A model generated the notes under the pieces. It was not told the DNA's origin. It ran no database searches and saw only the letters and a program-made list of their open reading frames with translations. Positions 24,229 through 33,059 of a stretch of DNA of 64,000 nucleotides are shown here, one piece after another. The stretch lies in contig NZ_CP048115.1 of NCBI RefSeq assembly GCF_010093045.1, positions 3,100,001 to 3,164,000 of the forward strand. The letters are read 5' to 3'. The translations under genes and the position numbers were made by a program. The DNA is from Mucilaginibacter sp. 14171R-50. GTDB lineage: Bacteria > Bacteroidota > Bacteroidia > Sphingobacteriales > Sphingobacteriaceae. How positions within the stretch are numbered: position 1 is the first letter of the stretch; every line of letters starts with the position of its first letter.

Positions 24229-24453
24229 ATGGAGCAAATATCAAAAGACCCGCTGCACGGCAAAACCTTAGAAGCCATCCTTAACGCCTTAGTGGCTCAC
24301 CTGGGCTGGGCCGAAATGGGCTACCGCATACGTATAAATTGTTTTTTGGATAACCCCAGCATTAATTCCAGCCTTAAGTTCCTGCGTAAAACCCCCTGGG
24401 CCCGCAAAAAGGTAGAGGACCTGTATATTGAGTTTTATAAGGAGATGGGATAA
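24229..24453 (+). CDS. VF530 family protein (DUF2132)
   Basis: 74-residue protein that matches the VF530/DUF2132 family closely: KDPLHGKTLEAILNALVAHLGWAEMGYRI, INCFLDNPSINSSLKFLRKTPWARKKVEDLY. The family is described as small DNA-binding proteins with a compact helical fold; the cellular role is not established. Length equals the family's usual 70-80 residues. It is 22 bases after the aldolase gene but has its own TAnnTTTG element, so it can be expressed alone. It ends convergently with the DEAD-box gene, with a palindromic repeat between them. Confidence 0.9.
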   Translation: MEQISKDPLHGKTLEAILNALVAHLGWAEMGYRIRINCFLDNPSINSSLKFLRKTPWARKKVEDLYIEFYKEMG

Positions 24454-24480
24454 TAGCACCGAAAGCTGTGGCTGCTGCGA

Positions 24481-24583
24481 TTCCCTCCCAACGGGAGGGT
24501 GCAGGGAGGGGTTCCTTAATGTATGGCGTTCAACCCCTCCCTGCCACTACACAGACAGCCGCACCCCTCCCGTTGGGAGGGAA
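24481..24583. repeat. ~100-base palindromic element, copy 2
   Basis: Outer arms TTCCCTCCCAACGGGAGGG (24481-24499) and its complement ending at 24583 each also form a hairpin; inner arms GCAGGGAGGGGTT and AACCCCTCCCTGC pair around a 18-base loop. It lies in the 3' gap between convergent genes and could act as a bidirectional terminator. It is the inverted homologue of 12339-12440. Confidence 0.8.
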
Positions 24584-24595
24584 TGTGGTGGACGT

Positions 24596-25915
24596 TTACC
24601 CGTGCTTTTTCTTCATGTTCATTTTAGCCTTGGTGCCCGAGCTATAGTTGTAGGTTTTTGAGTTCTCGGGCTTTTTTTGATGGAAGGCTTCGCCCGGAAC
24701 ATATTGGTTAGGGTCGGCTTTGGCGGGTTTCTTTTTCTGCTCCTTTTCGGTTTCCTTTTGTTTTCGGTCTTTGTCTATAACCAGGTCCTCGGGGAGGTCG
24801 GCCTTTTGCATTTTTTGACCGGTTGCCTGTTCAATGCGGCGTACCTGGTCAAGTTCAAGATCGGTAGCAAAGGTTAAAGCTAAGGTTTCATCATCTGCGT
24901 CAACTTCATGATCTTCAACATGTTTAATGTAAACATCCTGTTCAGCAGGCAGGTCGACATGAATAATGAACGGAATCCCGGTAACATCGATATCACCGGT
25001 GCCCTCGTTAGCTACGATCAGCACCCGCAGGTTGTTATCGGCTTTAAATTCGCTGACATCATTAACCTTATTATACTCGAATGATAATGGGTTTACCATG
25101 GCAACCGCTTTGCGCAGGCGATTAGTAAGATTTTTATAAATGGTTTCGGCAGTGAGGCGGGTATTGGCAAAAACTATCACTTTAGTAAATAGTTCCTCGT
25201 CGTACAAAAACAAATTAAGCAAATTTAGTTTTGTACCGAAATTAGGAACATGATATAGCATTTGCGGGTGTACGGGCAACTGGGCCTCGGGCGTTTCCTC
25301 TACCTCAATAGTAGCGGGTAATTCCATAAAGGGCGCTATCATCTTGTCGAGCCTGTCGTGCATTACTTCGGTAAATACCAGGTGCTGGGCTTTACCTATA
25401 CTGTTAGCCAGTTCAACAACAGGTAGTTGCAGGCCTTTCTTAACTATAAGCTGCGCATCGTCCACGGCAAAAAAATCAACCTTATTAAGGTTCAAACCAA
25501 GTTTCAGATAAATGGCGCGGGCCCGTTCAGGCGTGGCTACTACAATATCAGCGCCGTCGGCAAGGTCGTCCATGTTTTGCTCTGTGGTTTGTCCGGGGTG
25601 CAAACTTACTATGCGGATAGACTTGTTCCGGTTCAGACGGTCGAACTGGGCCAGTATCTCAAATACCTTTTCCTGGTCGGGGGCCAGTATCAACGCCTTG
25701 GGTACGCCATCGGCGCTATGCTTAAAACGGTTCAGGGTAGCCAGTACCAAAACCGTGGTTTTGCCGCATCCCCCGGGGCCAATGGCAACAACATCCTGTC
25801 CGCCGATAATGCGGTTAAGTGTTTTTAGCTGTATTTCTTTCGGGGTAGCAAACCCTGCCTCGGTTACCGACCGTACCAGCTGTTTGTTCAGCTTAAATTT
25901 CTCTGCCCACACCAT
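24596..25915 (-). CDS. degenerate DEAD-box helicase-like protein
   Basis: 439 residues with the two RecA-like domains of a DEAD-box RNA helicase. Q motif GFATPKEIQ and motif I GPGGCGKTT (about residues 47-55) are intact, TPERA (Ib) and VIVFANTR (IV) are recognisable. Motif II reads VDDAQ where the family has DEAD, motif III (SAT) reads FTEVM, and motif VI (HRxGRxGR) is absent: after IIHVDLPAEQDVYIKHVEDHE the arginines are missing. ATP binding may remain but coupled hydrolysis and unwinding are doubtful. A long basic C-terminal tail (from about residue 375: KQKETEKEQKKKPAK) suggests RNA binding. Promoter -7 element at 25937-25944. Confidence 0.85.
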   Translation of the reverse strand: MVWAEKFKLNKQLVRSVTEAGFATPKEIQLKTLNRIIGGQDVVAIGPGGCGKTTVLVLATLNRFKHSADGVPKALILAPDQEKVFEILAQFDRLNRNKSIRIVSLHPGQTTEQNMDDLADGADIVVATPERARAIYLKLGLNLNKVDFFAVDDAQLIVKKGLQLPVVELANSIGKAQHLVFTEVMHDRLDKMIAPFMELPATIEVEETPEAQLPVHPQMLYHVPNFGTKLNLLNLFLYDEELFTKVIVFANTRLTAETIYKNLTNRLRKAVAMVNPLSFEYNKVNDVSEFKADNNLRVLIVANEGTGDIDVTGIPFIIHVDLPAEQDVYIKHVEDHEVDADDETLALTFATDLELDQVRRIEQATGQKMQKADLPEDLVIDKDRKQKETEKEQKKKPAKADPNQYVPGEAFHQKKPENSKTYNYSSGTKAKMNMKKKHG

Positions 25916-25936
25916 TTTTTAATTATTAAAGAGGCG

Positions 25937-25944
25937 CAAAGATA
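25937..25944 (-). promoter_or_regulatory. -7 element of the DEAD-box gene
   Basis: Minus-strand TATCTTTG fits TAnnTTTG and lies 21 bases upstream of the ATG at 25915, giving a short leader. Confidence 0.5.
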
Positions 25945-26023
25945 CCAAAACCATCCCGCTTTTGCGGTACTGTAACAGTATGGGTTAAATGGGATAAATA
26001 GTAATGCGTTTGGGGTACGGTTG

Positions 26024-26297
26024 ACTCACCCCGCGGCACTGCGTGCGCGACCCTCTCTGCTGCGCAAAGAGGGTGGGGAAGGCGTTATCGTCTTTCAGTT
26101 TGCGGAGAGAAAGGGTGGTCGGGCAAGGGATGACCGGGTGGGTAAAAACGAGGCGGTAGGTTTGGCGTTTAGTTTACTCACCCCGACTGCGCTGCGCTGG
26201 TCGACCCTCTTTGCGCAGCAGAGAGGGTAAAAAAGGTGCCAACCCTCTTTCCGCTTGCGGAGAGAGGGTGGTCGAGCGAAGCAACGACAGGGTGAGT
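26024..26297. repeat. hairpin repeat cluster upstream of the sugar operon
   Basis: The 494-base gap 25916-26409 contains two ACTCACCCC starts (26024 and 26174), several CCCTCTnn..nnAGAGGG hairpins (around 26050-26074, 26203-26228 and 26241-26270) and a final GGGTGAGT (26290-26297), which is the complement of the starts. Layout resembles the element at 419-570. Short ORFs here are composed of the repeat and are not genes. The rest of the gap (26300-26409) is AT-rich; I found no convincing TAnnTTTG for the GH97 gene. Confidence 0.65.
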
Positions 26298-26409
26298 TAA
26301 CAGTTCATTGCTATCATGTTAAACTATAGCTTTTTAACGCGTTTACATTTTATATTTTTAATTTAGTTTACCCGTGGCCGCCGCAGGGTTAGTACCCAAT
26401 TAACATTGT

Positions 26410-28398
26410 ATGCTTAGATCGTTCCTCGTGTTATTCATTACCGTTGCGGCTGCAAACTGCTATGCCGCCACGGTGCAGCAACAGTTGTATTCGCCCGATA
26501 AAAATATCCGTGTGGATATCAATACTGTAAAAGGGCTTACCTACACAGTTTATGCAGATGGTACACGTATCATTTTACCATCGGTAATTGATATGGAACT
26601 GCTAACCAGCCAAAAGCTATCGCAGGGCTTACGGATTAAAAGCATGAGCCGCCGCCGGGTAAACGAGGTGATAACAGCGCCCGTACCCGATAAGCGTAAA
26701 CAGATACCCGAGGTTTATAATGAGTTGACCATACAGTTTAAAAACGGCTTCGGGGTTATCTTCAGGGTTTATAACGATGGGGTGGCCTACCGCATAACAA
26801 CCGGTTTTAAAAATGAGATAACGGTAAAGGACGAAACCGCAAAATTCAGTTTCCCCGCCGGGGCACATGCTTATGCCCCCATCATTCACAAGCGCGAGGG
26901 GCAGGATGTGTACCACACCAGTTTTGAAGAACAGTACCCATACAAGGCGCTGGATAGCCTTTCGGCAGATAGCTTTATGTATTCGCCGGTGCTGGTAGCA
27001 TTAGACAAGGGTTTTAAGGTAGGCCTTACCGAATCTGATCTTGATGATTACCCGGGGATGTTCCTGCGTGGAAATAGTGCTTCGACCCTTACGGCCAGTT
27101 TTGCACCATACCCGCTAAAAGAGCGAGTACAACCGGGCGATTACCCGCAAAAGGTTGTAGCGGAGCGTGCAAATTATATTGCAACAACACAGGGCACGCG
27201 AAGTTTCCCGTGGCGGGTAATGATCATAGCCCGGCAGGATAAAGAACTCCCGGGTAACGACCTGGTTTACCGCCTGGCCTCACCATCAAAAATTAAGGAT
27301 ACATCCTGGATCCACCCCGGCCAAAGCACTGATGAATGGATCATAGATATCAATCTTTTTAATGTGCCGTTCAAGGCCGGGCTAAACACGGCATCGTATA
27401 AATACTATATTGATTTTGCCAAACGCTTTGGTTTCGAGCGGATAATGATGGATGCCGGGTGGAGCGATAACAACGACCTGTTTAAGATAAACCCGGCCAT
27501 CAACATGGATACGCTTGCCGCCTACGCCAAAAAGCAGGGTGTTAAGCTAAGCATGTGGACGCTATCCATGACACTGGACCGCCAGTTGGACAGCGCCTTA
27601 AAACAGTTTCAAAAATGGGGGGTGGATTTTATCATGACCGATTTTATCGACCGCGACGACCAGCCCGTACTTAATTTTTATAAACGCATTACACAGGCCT
27701 GTGCCGATAAGCATATCATGACCATGTTTCATGGCGCTTACCCGCCAAAGGGTTTTAACCGCACTTATCCGAACAATATTACCCGCGAAGGCGTGCTGGG
27801 CAGTGAATATAATATCTGGTCGGACAAGCCCACGCCGGCGCATAATTTAACGCTGCCCTTTACCCGCATGCTGGCCGGGCCGATGGATTACGAACCCGGG
27901 TTGCTCAATAATGCCGCTCAGGGCCGGTTTATACAGCAAAAAGGCAACCCCATGAGCCAGGGCACACGAAGCAATCAGCTGGCCATGTTTGTAGTGTACG
28001 ATAACCCGCTGCAAATATTTTCGGGCAACCCGTCGCAGGGATACCTGGAGCCAAAATTTATGGAGCTGCTGGGCAGCCTGCCTACCGTTTGGGACGAAAC
28101 CGTCATCCTGGATGCAAAAGTAGCCAGCTACATTGTAACAGCCCGTAAAAAGGGCAATCAATGGTTTATAGCCGGTATGACTGTCGATGCCAGGGATATC
28201 AGTGTTGATCTGGATTTGCTGGACAGCGCAACTTACGATGCTGTTATCTGTACAGACGGTGTCAATGCCGATCATTACGGATCAGATTACAGTATCGATA
28301 CCAAACACCTCACCAAAAAAGATAAATTGCCCATACACATGGCGGCGGGCGGGGGCTTTTTAATAAAACTAACCGGTAAAGAGCGCGATACTTATTAA
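26410..28398 (+). CDS. glycoside hydrolase family 97 (alpha-galactosidase/alpha-glucosidase)
   Basis: Exported GH97 enzyme of 662 residues with signal peptide MLRSFLVLFITVAAANCYA. GH97 has an N-terminal beta-sandwich, a TIM barrel and a small C-terminal beta domain, and the whole length is present. Barrel landmarks: MMDAGWSDNNDL (about 346-357), VKLSMWTLSMTL, and DFIDRDDQ (411-418). An Asp at this point is the nucleophile in the retaining GH97b branch (alpha-galactosidases); the inverting SusB branch lacks it, so a retaining mechanism is likely. NITREGVLGSEYN (456-468) supplies the conserved Glu residues. First gene of a six-gene operon for sugar release, uptake and oxidation. Confidence 0.93.
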   Translation: MLRSFLVLFITVAAANCYAATVQQQLYSPDKNIRVDINTVKGLTYTVYADGTRIILPSVIDMELLTSQKLSQGLRIKSMSRRRVNEVITAPVPDKRKQIPEVYNELTIQFKNGFGVIFRVYNDGVAYRITTGFKNEITVKDETAKFSFPAGAHAYAPIIHKREGQDVYHTSFEEQYPYKALDSLSADSFMYSPVLVALDKGFKVGLTESDLDDYPGMFLRGNSASTLTASFAPYPLKERVQPGDYPQKVVAERANYIATTQGTRSFPWRVMIIARQDKELPGNDLVYRLASPSKIKDTSWIHPGQSTDEWIIDINLFNVPFKAGLNTASYKYYIDFAKRFGFERIMMDAGWSDNNDLFKINPAINMDTLAAYAKKQGVKLSMWTLSMTLDRQLDSALKQFQKWGVDFIMTDFIDRDDQPVLNFYKRITQACADKHIMTMFHGAYPPKGFNRTYPNNITREGVLGSEYNIWSDKPTPAHNLTLPFTRMLAGPMDYEPGLLNNAAQGRFIQQKGNPMSQGTRSNQLAMFVVYDNPLQIFSGNPSQGYLEPKFMELLGSLPTVWDETVILDAKVASYIVTARKKGNQWFIAGMTVDARDISVDLDLLDSATYDAVICTDGVNADHYGSDYSIDTKHLTKKDKLPIHMAAGGGFLIKLTGKERDTY

Positions 28399-28445
28399 TA
28401 CAGTAAAAAAGATATTTACTACTTTTAACCGTTAAACCTACAATT

Positions 28446-29609
28446 ATGAAGAAGACTTTCTTATTAGCAGGGCTGCTCAGCATCCTTTGCATCACTGCGC
28501 GCGCGCAGCAAAAGTTTAATGGCTTAGATGCTAACCTGGGTAACATTTACCGCACATCCGATGCGGTGAGCCGCTCCATCAGCCCCGAAAATTTTAACGG
28601 TGAAAAGGGCAAAGGCGGCATGGCTACTACCGGCACCGGCGCCGCGGCCTCGCGCGACCTGGGCCCAACCTGGAAGGTGAGCCCGAGCGTTATCATTAAA
28701 AAACACACCACCTACACCGTTGCCGAAATTAACGGCGAAGGCGCTATACAGCATATCTGGATGACGCCTACCGGCAACTGGCGCAATTCTATCATCCGTT
28801 TTTATTGGGATGATGAAACCACGCCGTCGGTGGAGTCGCCCGTTGGCGATTTCTTTTGCATGGGCTGGGGCAAGTACGCGCCGGTAACCTCGCTGGCCGT
28901 AGTGGTAAACCCCGGCAGCGCCTTTAACTGTTACTGGCCAATGCCGTTCCGCAAAAAATGCCGCATCACCATGGAAAATATCGACGACCAGGATATGGTA
29001 CTGTACTACCAGGTTGATTATACGCTGACCAAAGTACCCGATGATGCCGCTTATTTTCACGCCCAGTTCAGGCGCATAAACCCGCTGCCATATAAAAAGG
29101 ATTATGTATTGGTGGATAGCATTCAAGGCAAAGGCCAGTACGTTGGTACTTACATGGCGTATGGTTCAAACAAGAACGGCTGGTGGGGCGAAGGCGAGAT
29201 CAAGTTTTTTATGGATGGGGATACCAAGTACCCAACTATTATAGGCACCGGTACCGAAGATTATTTTTGCGGATCTTATGATTTTGATACCCGTAAAAAG
29301 CGCGATGATGGCAGCGAAGGAACTGAATACACGGAGTTTAGTGGCCCTTATACCGGTTTGCCCCAGGTGATACGCGGCGATGGGCATTATAACGTGGCGC
29401 AGCGCTTTGGCATGTACCGCTGGCACATCACCGACCCCATACGGTTCGAGAAGAATTTAAAAGTAACCATACAAGCCTTAGGATGGCGCAGCGGGGGCAG
29501 GTATCTGCCCTTGCAGGATGATATTGCTTCGGTGGTTTTTTGGTACCAGACCGGGCCGCACGGGCCGTTCCCTAAGCTGCCATCGAAAGACGAACTGGAG
29601 ATAAACTGA
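28446..29609 (+). CDS. GH172 (DUF2961) glycoside hydrolase
   Basis: 387 residues with signal peptide MKKTFLLAGLLSILCITARAQ. It matches DUF2961, now GH172, whose characterised members act on fructofuranose- or arabinofuranose-type linkages. Family motifs: GAIQHIWMTP, FYWDDETTPSVESPVGDFFCMGW, YYQVDYTL and GTGTEDYFCGSYDF, the last being the most diagnostic. GH172 proteins form oligomers. It follows GH97 by 47 bases and precedes the FAH gene by 5. Together the two hydrolases suggest release of sugars from a decorated glycan outside the cytoplasm. Exact substrate is not decided. Confidence 0.9.
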   Translation: MKKTFLLAGLLSILCITARAQQKFNGLDANLGNIYRTSDAVSRSISPENFNGEKGKGGMATTGTGAAASRDLGPTWKVSPSVIIKKHTTYTVAEINGEGAIQHIWMTPTGNWRNSIIRFYWDDETTPSVESPVGDFFCMGWGKYAPVTSLAVVVNPGSAFNCYWPMPFRKKCRITMENIDDQDMVLYYQVDYTLTKVPDDAAYFHAQFRRINPLPYKKDYVLVDSIQGKGQYVGTYMAYGSNKNGWWGEGEIKFFMDGDTKYPTIIGTGTEDYFCGSYDFDTRKKRDDGSEGTEYTEFSGPYTGLPQVIRGDGHYNVAQRFGMYRWHITDPIRFEKNLKVTIQALGWRSGGRYLPLQDDIASVVFWYQTGPHGPFPKLPSKDELEIN

Positions 29610-29614
29610 GATAT

Positions 29615-30472
29615 ATGAAATTATACAAAACCATCAATGGCATCCTGCTGGAGCACGAAGGCGGTTTTTTTGTAATAGATTCCCAATGGGATGCCCTTGT
29701 TAACCGCGACCGGTTGGAAACCCACCTAAAAAGCCTTGCAGGCACGGCAAAAAAATTAACTGACGAAGATAGCCGACTGTGGCTAAGTGCGGGCAGTATT
29801 TTGCCGCCAATAGGCGGTCAGGAAGTTTGGGCCGCGGGGGTTACCTATCTGCAAAGTCGCGACGCACGGATGGAAGAATCTGAAACCGCGGCCAGCCTGT
29901 ACGATTTGGTTTATGATGCCGTACGGCCCGAGCTGTTTTTTAAATCGGTGGCATCAAGGGTATCGGGGCATTTAAAAGAAGTTTATATCCGCAAGGATTC
30001 AACATGGGATGTGCCCGAGCCGGAGCTTACCCTGTTTGTAAATGCAAACGGCAATATCCAGGGTTATACCATAGGTAACGATATGAGCTCGCGCAGCATC
30101 GAGGGAGAGAATGCCTTGTATCTGCCGCAGGCTAAGATCTACGAAAAAAGCGCCGCGCTTGGCCCTTGCCTGTATGTAAGCGAAACGCCTATCCCCGCAG
30201 AATCAGCTATAAAAATGACCATCAGCAGGAATGGGCAGGCGGCCTTCAGCGACATGACTACCGTGTCGCGCATCAAACGCTCGTTCACCGAATTAACCGG
30301 GTTTTTATTTGCCGAGACAAATTTTTTGCAGGGATGCTATTTAATGACAGGCACTTGCCTGGTACCGCCGCAAACCTTTACACTGCAGGAGGGCGACGTG
30401 GTAGAAATAAGCATTGATCATATTGGCACCATGGTAAACACTGTTGCCATCAACCCGAAACATAAAAAGTAA
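29615..30472 (+). CDS. fumarylacetoacetate hydrolase family enzyme (2-keto-3-deoxy-acid dehydratase type)
   Basis: 285-residue cytoplasmic enzyme of the FAH fold. Divalent-metal ligands are in the expected places: VPEPELTLFVN (E-x-E motif, about residues 132-142) and YTIGNDMSSRSIEGEN (with the Asp). The combination VWAAGVTYLQSRDARMEES, YDAVRPELFFKS and YLPQAKIYEKSAALGPC recalls 2-keto-3-deoxy-D-arabinonate dehydratase of Sulfolobus-like pathways more than true fumarylacetoacetase. In this operon, with a fucose-dehydrogenase-like SDR and a FucP-type transporter, it would act on a 2-keto-3-deoxy sugar acid made by oxidation. The alternative is a diketo-deoxyfuconate hydrolase. Family is sure; substrate is inference. 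Confidence 0.85.
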   Translation: MKLYKTINGILLEHEGGFFVIDSQWDALVNRDRLETHLKSLAGTAKKLTDEDSRLWLSAGSILPPIGGQEVWAAGVTYLQSRDARMEESETAASLYDLVYDAVRPELFFKSVASRVSGHLKEVYIRKDSTWDVPEPELTLFVNANGNIQGYTIGNDMSSRSIEGENALYLPQAKIYEKSAALGPCLYVSETPIPAESAIKMTISRNGQAAFSDMTTVSRIKRSFTELTGFLFAETNFLQGCYLMTGTCLVPPQTFTLQEGDVVEISIDHIGTMVNTVAINPKHKK

Positions 30473-30476
30473 ACCT

Positions 30477-31712
30477 ATGACGCATTTTCGCAATTTGTTA
30501 TTTGCGTTGCCAATATTGGCTGTATCATGCTCGCAAAACGCTAAAAAGGAGCAGGCCAATATCGCCGACACCGCACTATTGGCCAACGGCACGTTTGGTT
30601 ACGACCTGAGCTTTCTGCAAAAGCACGACAGCGTTATTGTATTAAAAAGCAGCGATAGTATGGCGCAGATCATCGTATCGCCAAAGTACCAGGCAAAGGT
30701 ATTTACCTCGACCGCTAATGGTGCCGATGGCCGCAGCTTTGGCTGGGTGAATTATAAAACCTTTGATGCCAAACCCGATGAACACATGAATGCCTTTGGC
30801 GGCGAAGACCGCCTGTGGCTTGGTCCCGAGGGTGGCAAATTCTCGCTTTACTTTAAGCCCGGCACCAAAATGGAATTTGCCAACTGGCACACACCGCCGG
30901 CTATTGATAACGAAAGCTGGCAACTGGTATCAAAAAGCGATAACGAGGTTGCCATGAGCAAAACCACCGAAATGCTTAACTATGCTAACACGCTGCTAAA
31001 AATAAAGTTAGACCGTACAGTGAAATTGTTCAGTACGGATGATATCCAAAAAATGCTGGGTATCAACGCGGAACATAAAGTAAAAGCAGTGGGCTTCAGC
31101 ACAACTAATACCATTACCAATAACGGCGATAAAGCCTGGGATAAAACTACCGGCGCGCCATGCCTTTGGAACCTGGATATGTTTTCGCCATCTGAAAAAA
31201 CGGTTATTGTAGTGCCTTACCACGAAAATACAACCGGCAAGGTTGCCACCACCGATTATTTTGGGCAGATACCCCCCGACAGGGTTAAATATAATAAAGG
31301 CATATTGCTTTTTAAGGCCGATGGTAAAAGCAGGGGCAAGCTGGGCATGCCGCCAAACCGGGCCAAAAACATGGCGGGCAGCTACGATCCGCAAAACAAA
31401 GTGCTAACCATTACTATGTATGATGTAGACGGCAAAGGCACTTACCTTAACCAGGAGTGGACACCCGATAAGCCCCCGTTTACTGGCGATGCGGTAAACG
31501 CCTATAACGATGGTCCGCTGGCAACGGGCGGGCAAATGGGGCCGTTTTACGAGATCGAAAGTGTTTCGCCGGCAGCATTTTTAAAGCCCGGCCAAAAGCT
31601 TACGCATAACCATAGTGTATTCCATTTTACCGGCGATGAAGCACAATTGAACCAGATCGCGCTAAAAACGCTCGGAATTTCATTAAAGGATATACAAGCT
31701 GCCTTTAAATAA
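30477..31712 (+). CDS. DUF6786-like lipoprotein
   Basis: 411 residues from ATG 30477, which gives a lipoprotein signal MTHFRNLLFALPILAVSCSQ (lipobox AVSC). An in-frame ATG at 30444 lies within the FAH gene and would hide the signal. Body features: GTFGYDLSFLQKHDSVIVLKS, IIVSPKYQAKVFTSTANG, a Trp-rich mid-region (LGPEGGKFSLYFKP, NWHTPPAIDNESW) and FYEIESVSPAAFLKPGQKLTHNH near the end. The latter recalls aldose-epimerase-like galactose-mutarotase folds, where a PG-x-x-LTHxH stretch is common. I assign DUF6786 from memory of this pattern. A role in handling sugars in the periplasm is inference from the operon. Confidence 0.72.
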   Translation: MTHFRNLLFALPILAVSCSQNAKKEQANIADTALLANGTFGYDLSFLQKHDSVIVLKSSDSMAQIIVSPKYQAKVFTSTANGADGRSFGWVNYKTFDAKPDEHMNAFGGEDRLWLGPEGGKFSLYFKPGTKMEFANWHTPPAIDNESWQLVSKSDNEVAMSKTTEMLNYANTLLKIKLDRTVKLFSTDDIQKMLGINAEHKVKAVGFSTTNTITNNGDKAWDKTTGAPCLWNLDMFSPSEKTVIVVPYHENTTGKVATTDYFGQIPPDRVKYNKGILLFKADGKSRGKLGMPPNRAKNMAGSYDPQNKVLTITMYDVDGKGTYLNQEWTPDKPPFTGDAVNAYNDGPLATGGQMGPFYEIESVSPAAFLKPGQKLTHNHSVFHFTGDEAQLNQIALKTLGISLKDIQAAFK

Positions 31713-31756
31713 TTTATCTTGAGCCACCAAATTCCTGAATTTTAAAACTTGTATAA

Positions 31757-33034
31757 ATGTCAAAAGACAAAAGCTTAGCTGCCGTAGCGCTTATTACCTC
31801 CCTGTTTTTTATCTGGGGCTTCGCACTAAACCTTAATCCCATATTAATTCCTCATCTAAAAAAAGCCTGCCAGCTTACCGATTTCCAATCGTCGCTGATA
31901 GACTCTGCATCGTACATAGCTTACTTTTTGCTGCCCATACCGGCCGCGCAGTTTATGAAAAAGTATGGTTACAAGGGTGGTATTATATTAGGGCTGCTGC
32001 TGTTCTCGGTAGGGGCTATGCTGTTTTACCCGGCTGCAGCGGTGCGCAACTACGCGTTCTTTTTAGGCGCATTGTTTGTCGTTTTTTCGGGGATGGCATT
32101 TTTGGAAACAGCTGCAAACCCGTTGATCACCCTTATCGGCGACCCCAGGGGCTCTGCCATCCGCATTAACCTTGCACAGTCGTTCAATGGTTTTGCGGCG
32201 GTATCGGCAACTACTTTTGGGGGCATGTTTATCCTTTCGGGGAAAACCTTGAGCCCGGCCGAGGAAAAAGCCATGTCGCCTGAACAACTGAACCAGTATT
32301 TAAATCATGAAGCATCTGCCGTGCAGATGCCATTTGTGATCATAAGCATCGTGGTTTTTTTGGTGGCGATAATGGTGTGGCGTACTGCTTTCCCCAAAAT
32401 AAAGGAAGAAAGCAGCGTTGAGCTGGCGGAGGAACGCAGGCCTTTAGGTGCACGCATACTTGAGCTTACCAAGGATAAGCACCTGATGTCGGGCGTATTG
32501 GCCGAGTTTTTTTACGTTGGCGCGCAGGCCTGTGTTAGCAGTTTCTTCATCCGTTTTAGCGAGCGGGTAGCCGGCTTTGCAGAAAAACCTGCTTCGGTTA
32601 ATCTGGCCATAGCCTTTGGCATGTTTATGGCCGGCAGGTTTATAGGTACTTTATTGATGAAGTTTTTTAACCCGGTTAAGCTGCTGGTTACTTATGCAAT
32701 CATCAACATTATATTAATTGGCGCGGCGGTTAGTTTAAAAGGCCCGGCCGCTGTTTATACGTTGATGGGCGTTTGGTTCTTTATGTCTATCATGTTCCCA
32801 ACCATATTCTCGTTAAGCATTCGTGACCTGGGGTCAAAAACCAAGCTGGGGTCCTCATTAGTGATCATGGGTATTGTAGGCGGCGCAGTGTTGCCGCCAA
32901 TAATGGGCAGGATATCTGACGCGTCGAACATACAGCTTTCGTACCTCGTGCCGGGCGTTTGTTTTGTGGGGATTTTAAGGTTTGCCTTAAAGAACCTGAG
33001 AGTAAAAAAGGTAGAGATAGTAGCCGGACACTGA
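31757..33034 (+). CDS. FucP-type sugar:proton symporter (MFS)
   Basis: 425-residue inner-membrane transporter with about 12 hydrophobic segments, of the L-fucose permease branch of the major facilitator superfamily. Signature stretches: FFIWGFALNLNPILIPHLKKAC, then SYIAYFLLPIPAAQFMKKYGYKGG, ETAANPLITLIGDP and RINLAQSFNGF. The acidic residues in ETAANP and the RxxLAQSFNG block are conserved in FucP. Members carry L-fucose, D-arabinose, galactose, glucose or N-acetylglucosamine. In this operon it would import the sugar released by GH97/GH172. It is 44 bases after the lipoprotein gene and 25 bases before the SDR gene. Confidence 0.9.
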   Translation: MSKDKSLAAVALITSLFFIWGFALNLNPILIPHLKKACQLTDFQSSLIDSASYIAYFLLPIPAAQFMKKYGYKGGIILGLLLFSVGAMLFYPAAAVRNYAFFLGALFVVFSGMAFLETAANPLITLIGDPRGSAIRINLAQSFNGFAAVSATTFGGMFILSGKTLSPAEEKAMSPEQLNQYLNHEASAVQMPFVIISIVVFLVAIMVWRTAFPKIKEESSVELAEERRPLGARILELTKDKHLMSGVLAEFFYVGAQACVSSFFIRFSERVAGFAEKPASVNLAIAFGMFMAGRFIGTLLMKFFNPVKLLVTYAIINIILIGAAVSLKGPAAVYTLMGVWFFMSIMFPTIFSLSIRDLGSKTKLGSSLVIMGIVGGAVLPPIMGRISDASNIQLSYLVPGVCFVGILRFALKNLRVKKVEIVAGH

Positions 33035-33059
33035 GGCCAGGCTCTTAAGATAATACACT

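Noticed and set aside
26021..26230. 69-codon ORF before GH97
   Set aside because: It consists of repeat hairpin sequence and overlaps no conserved frame.
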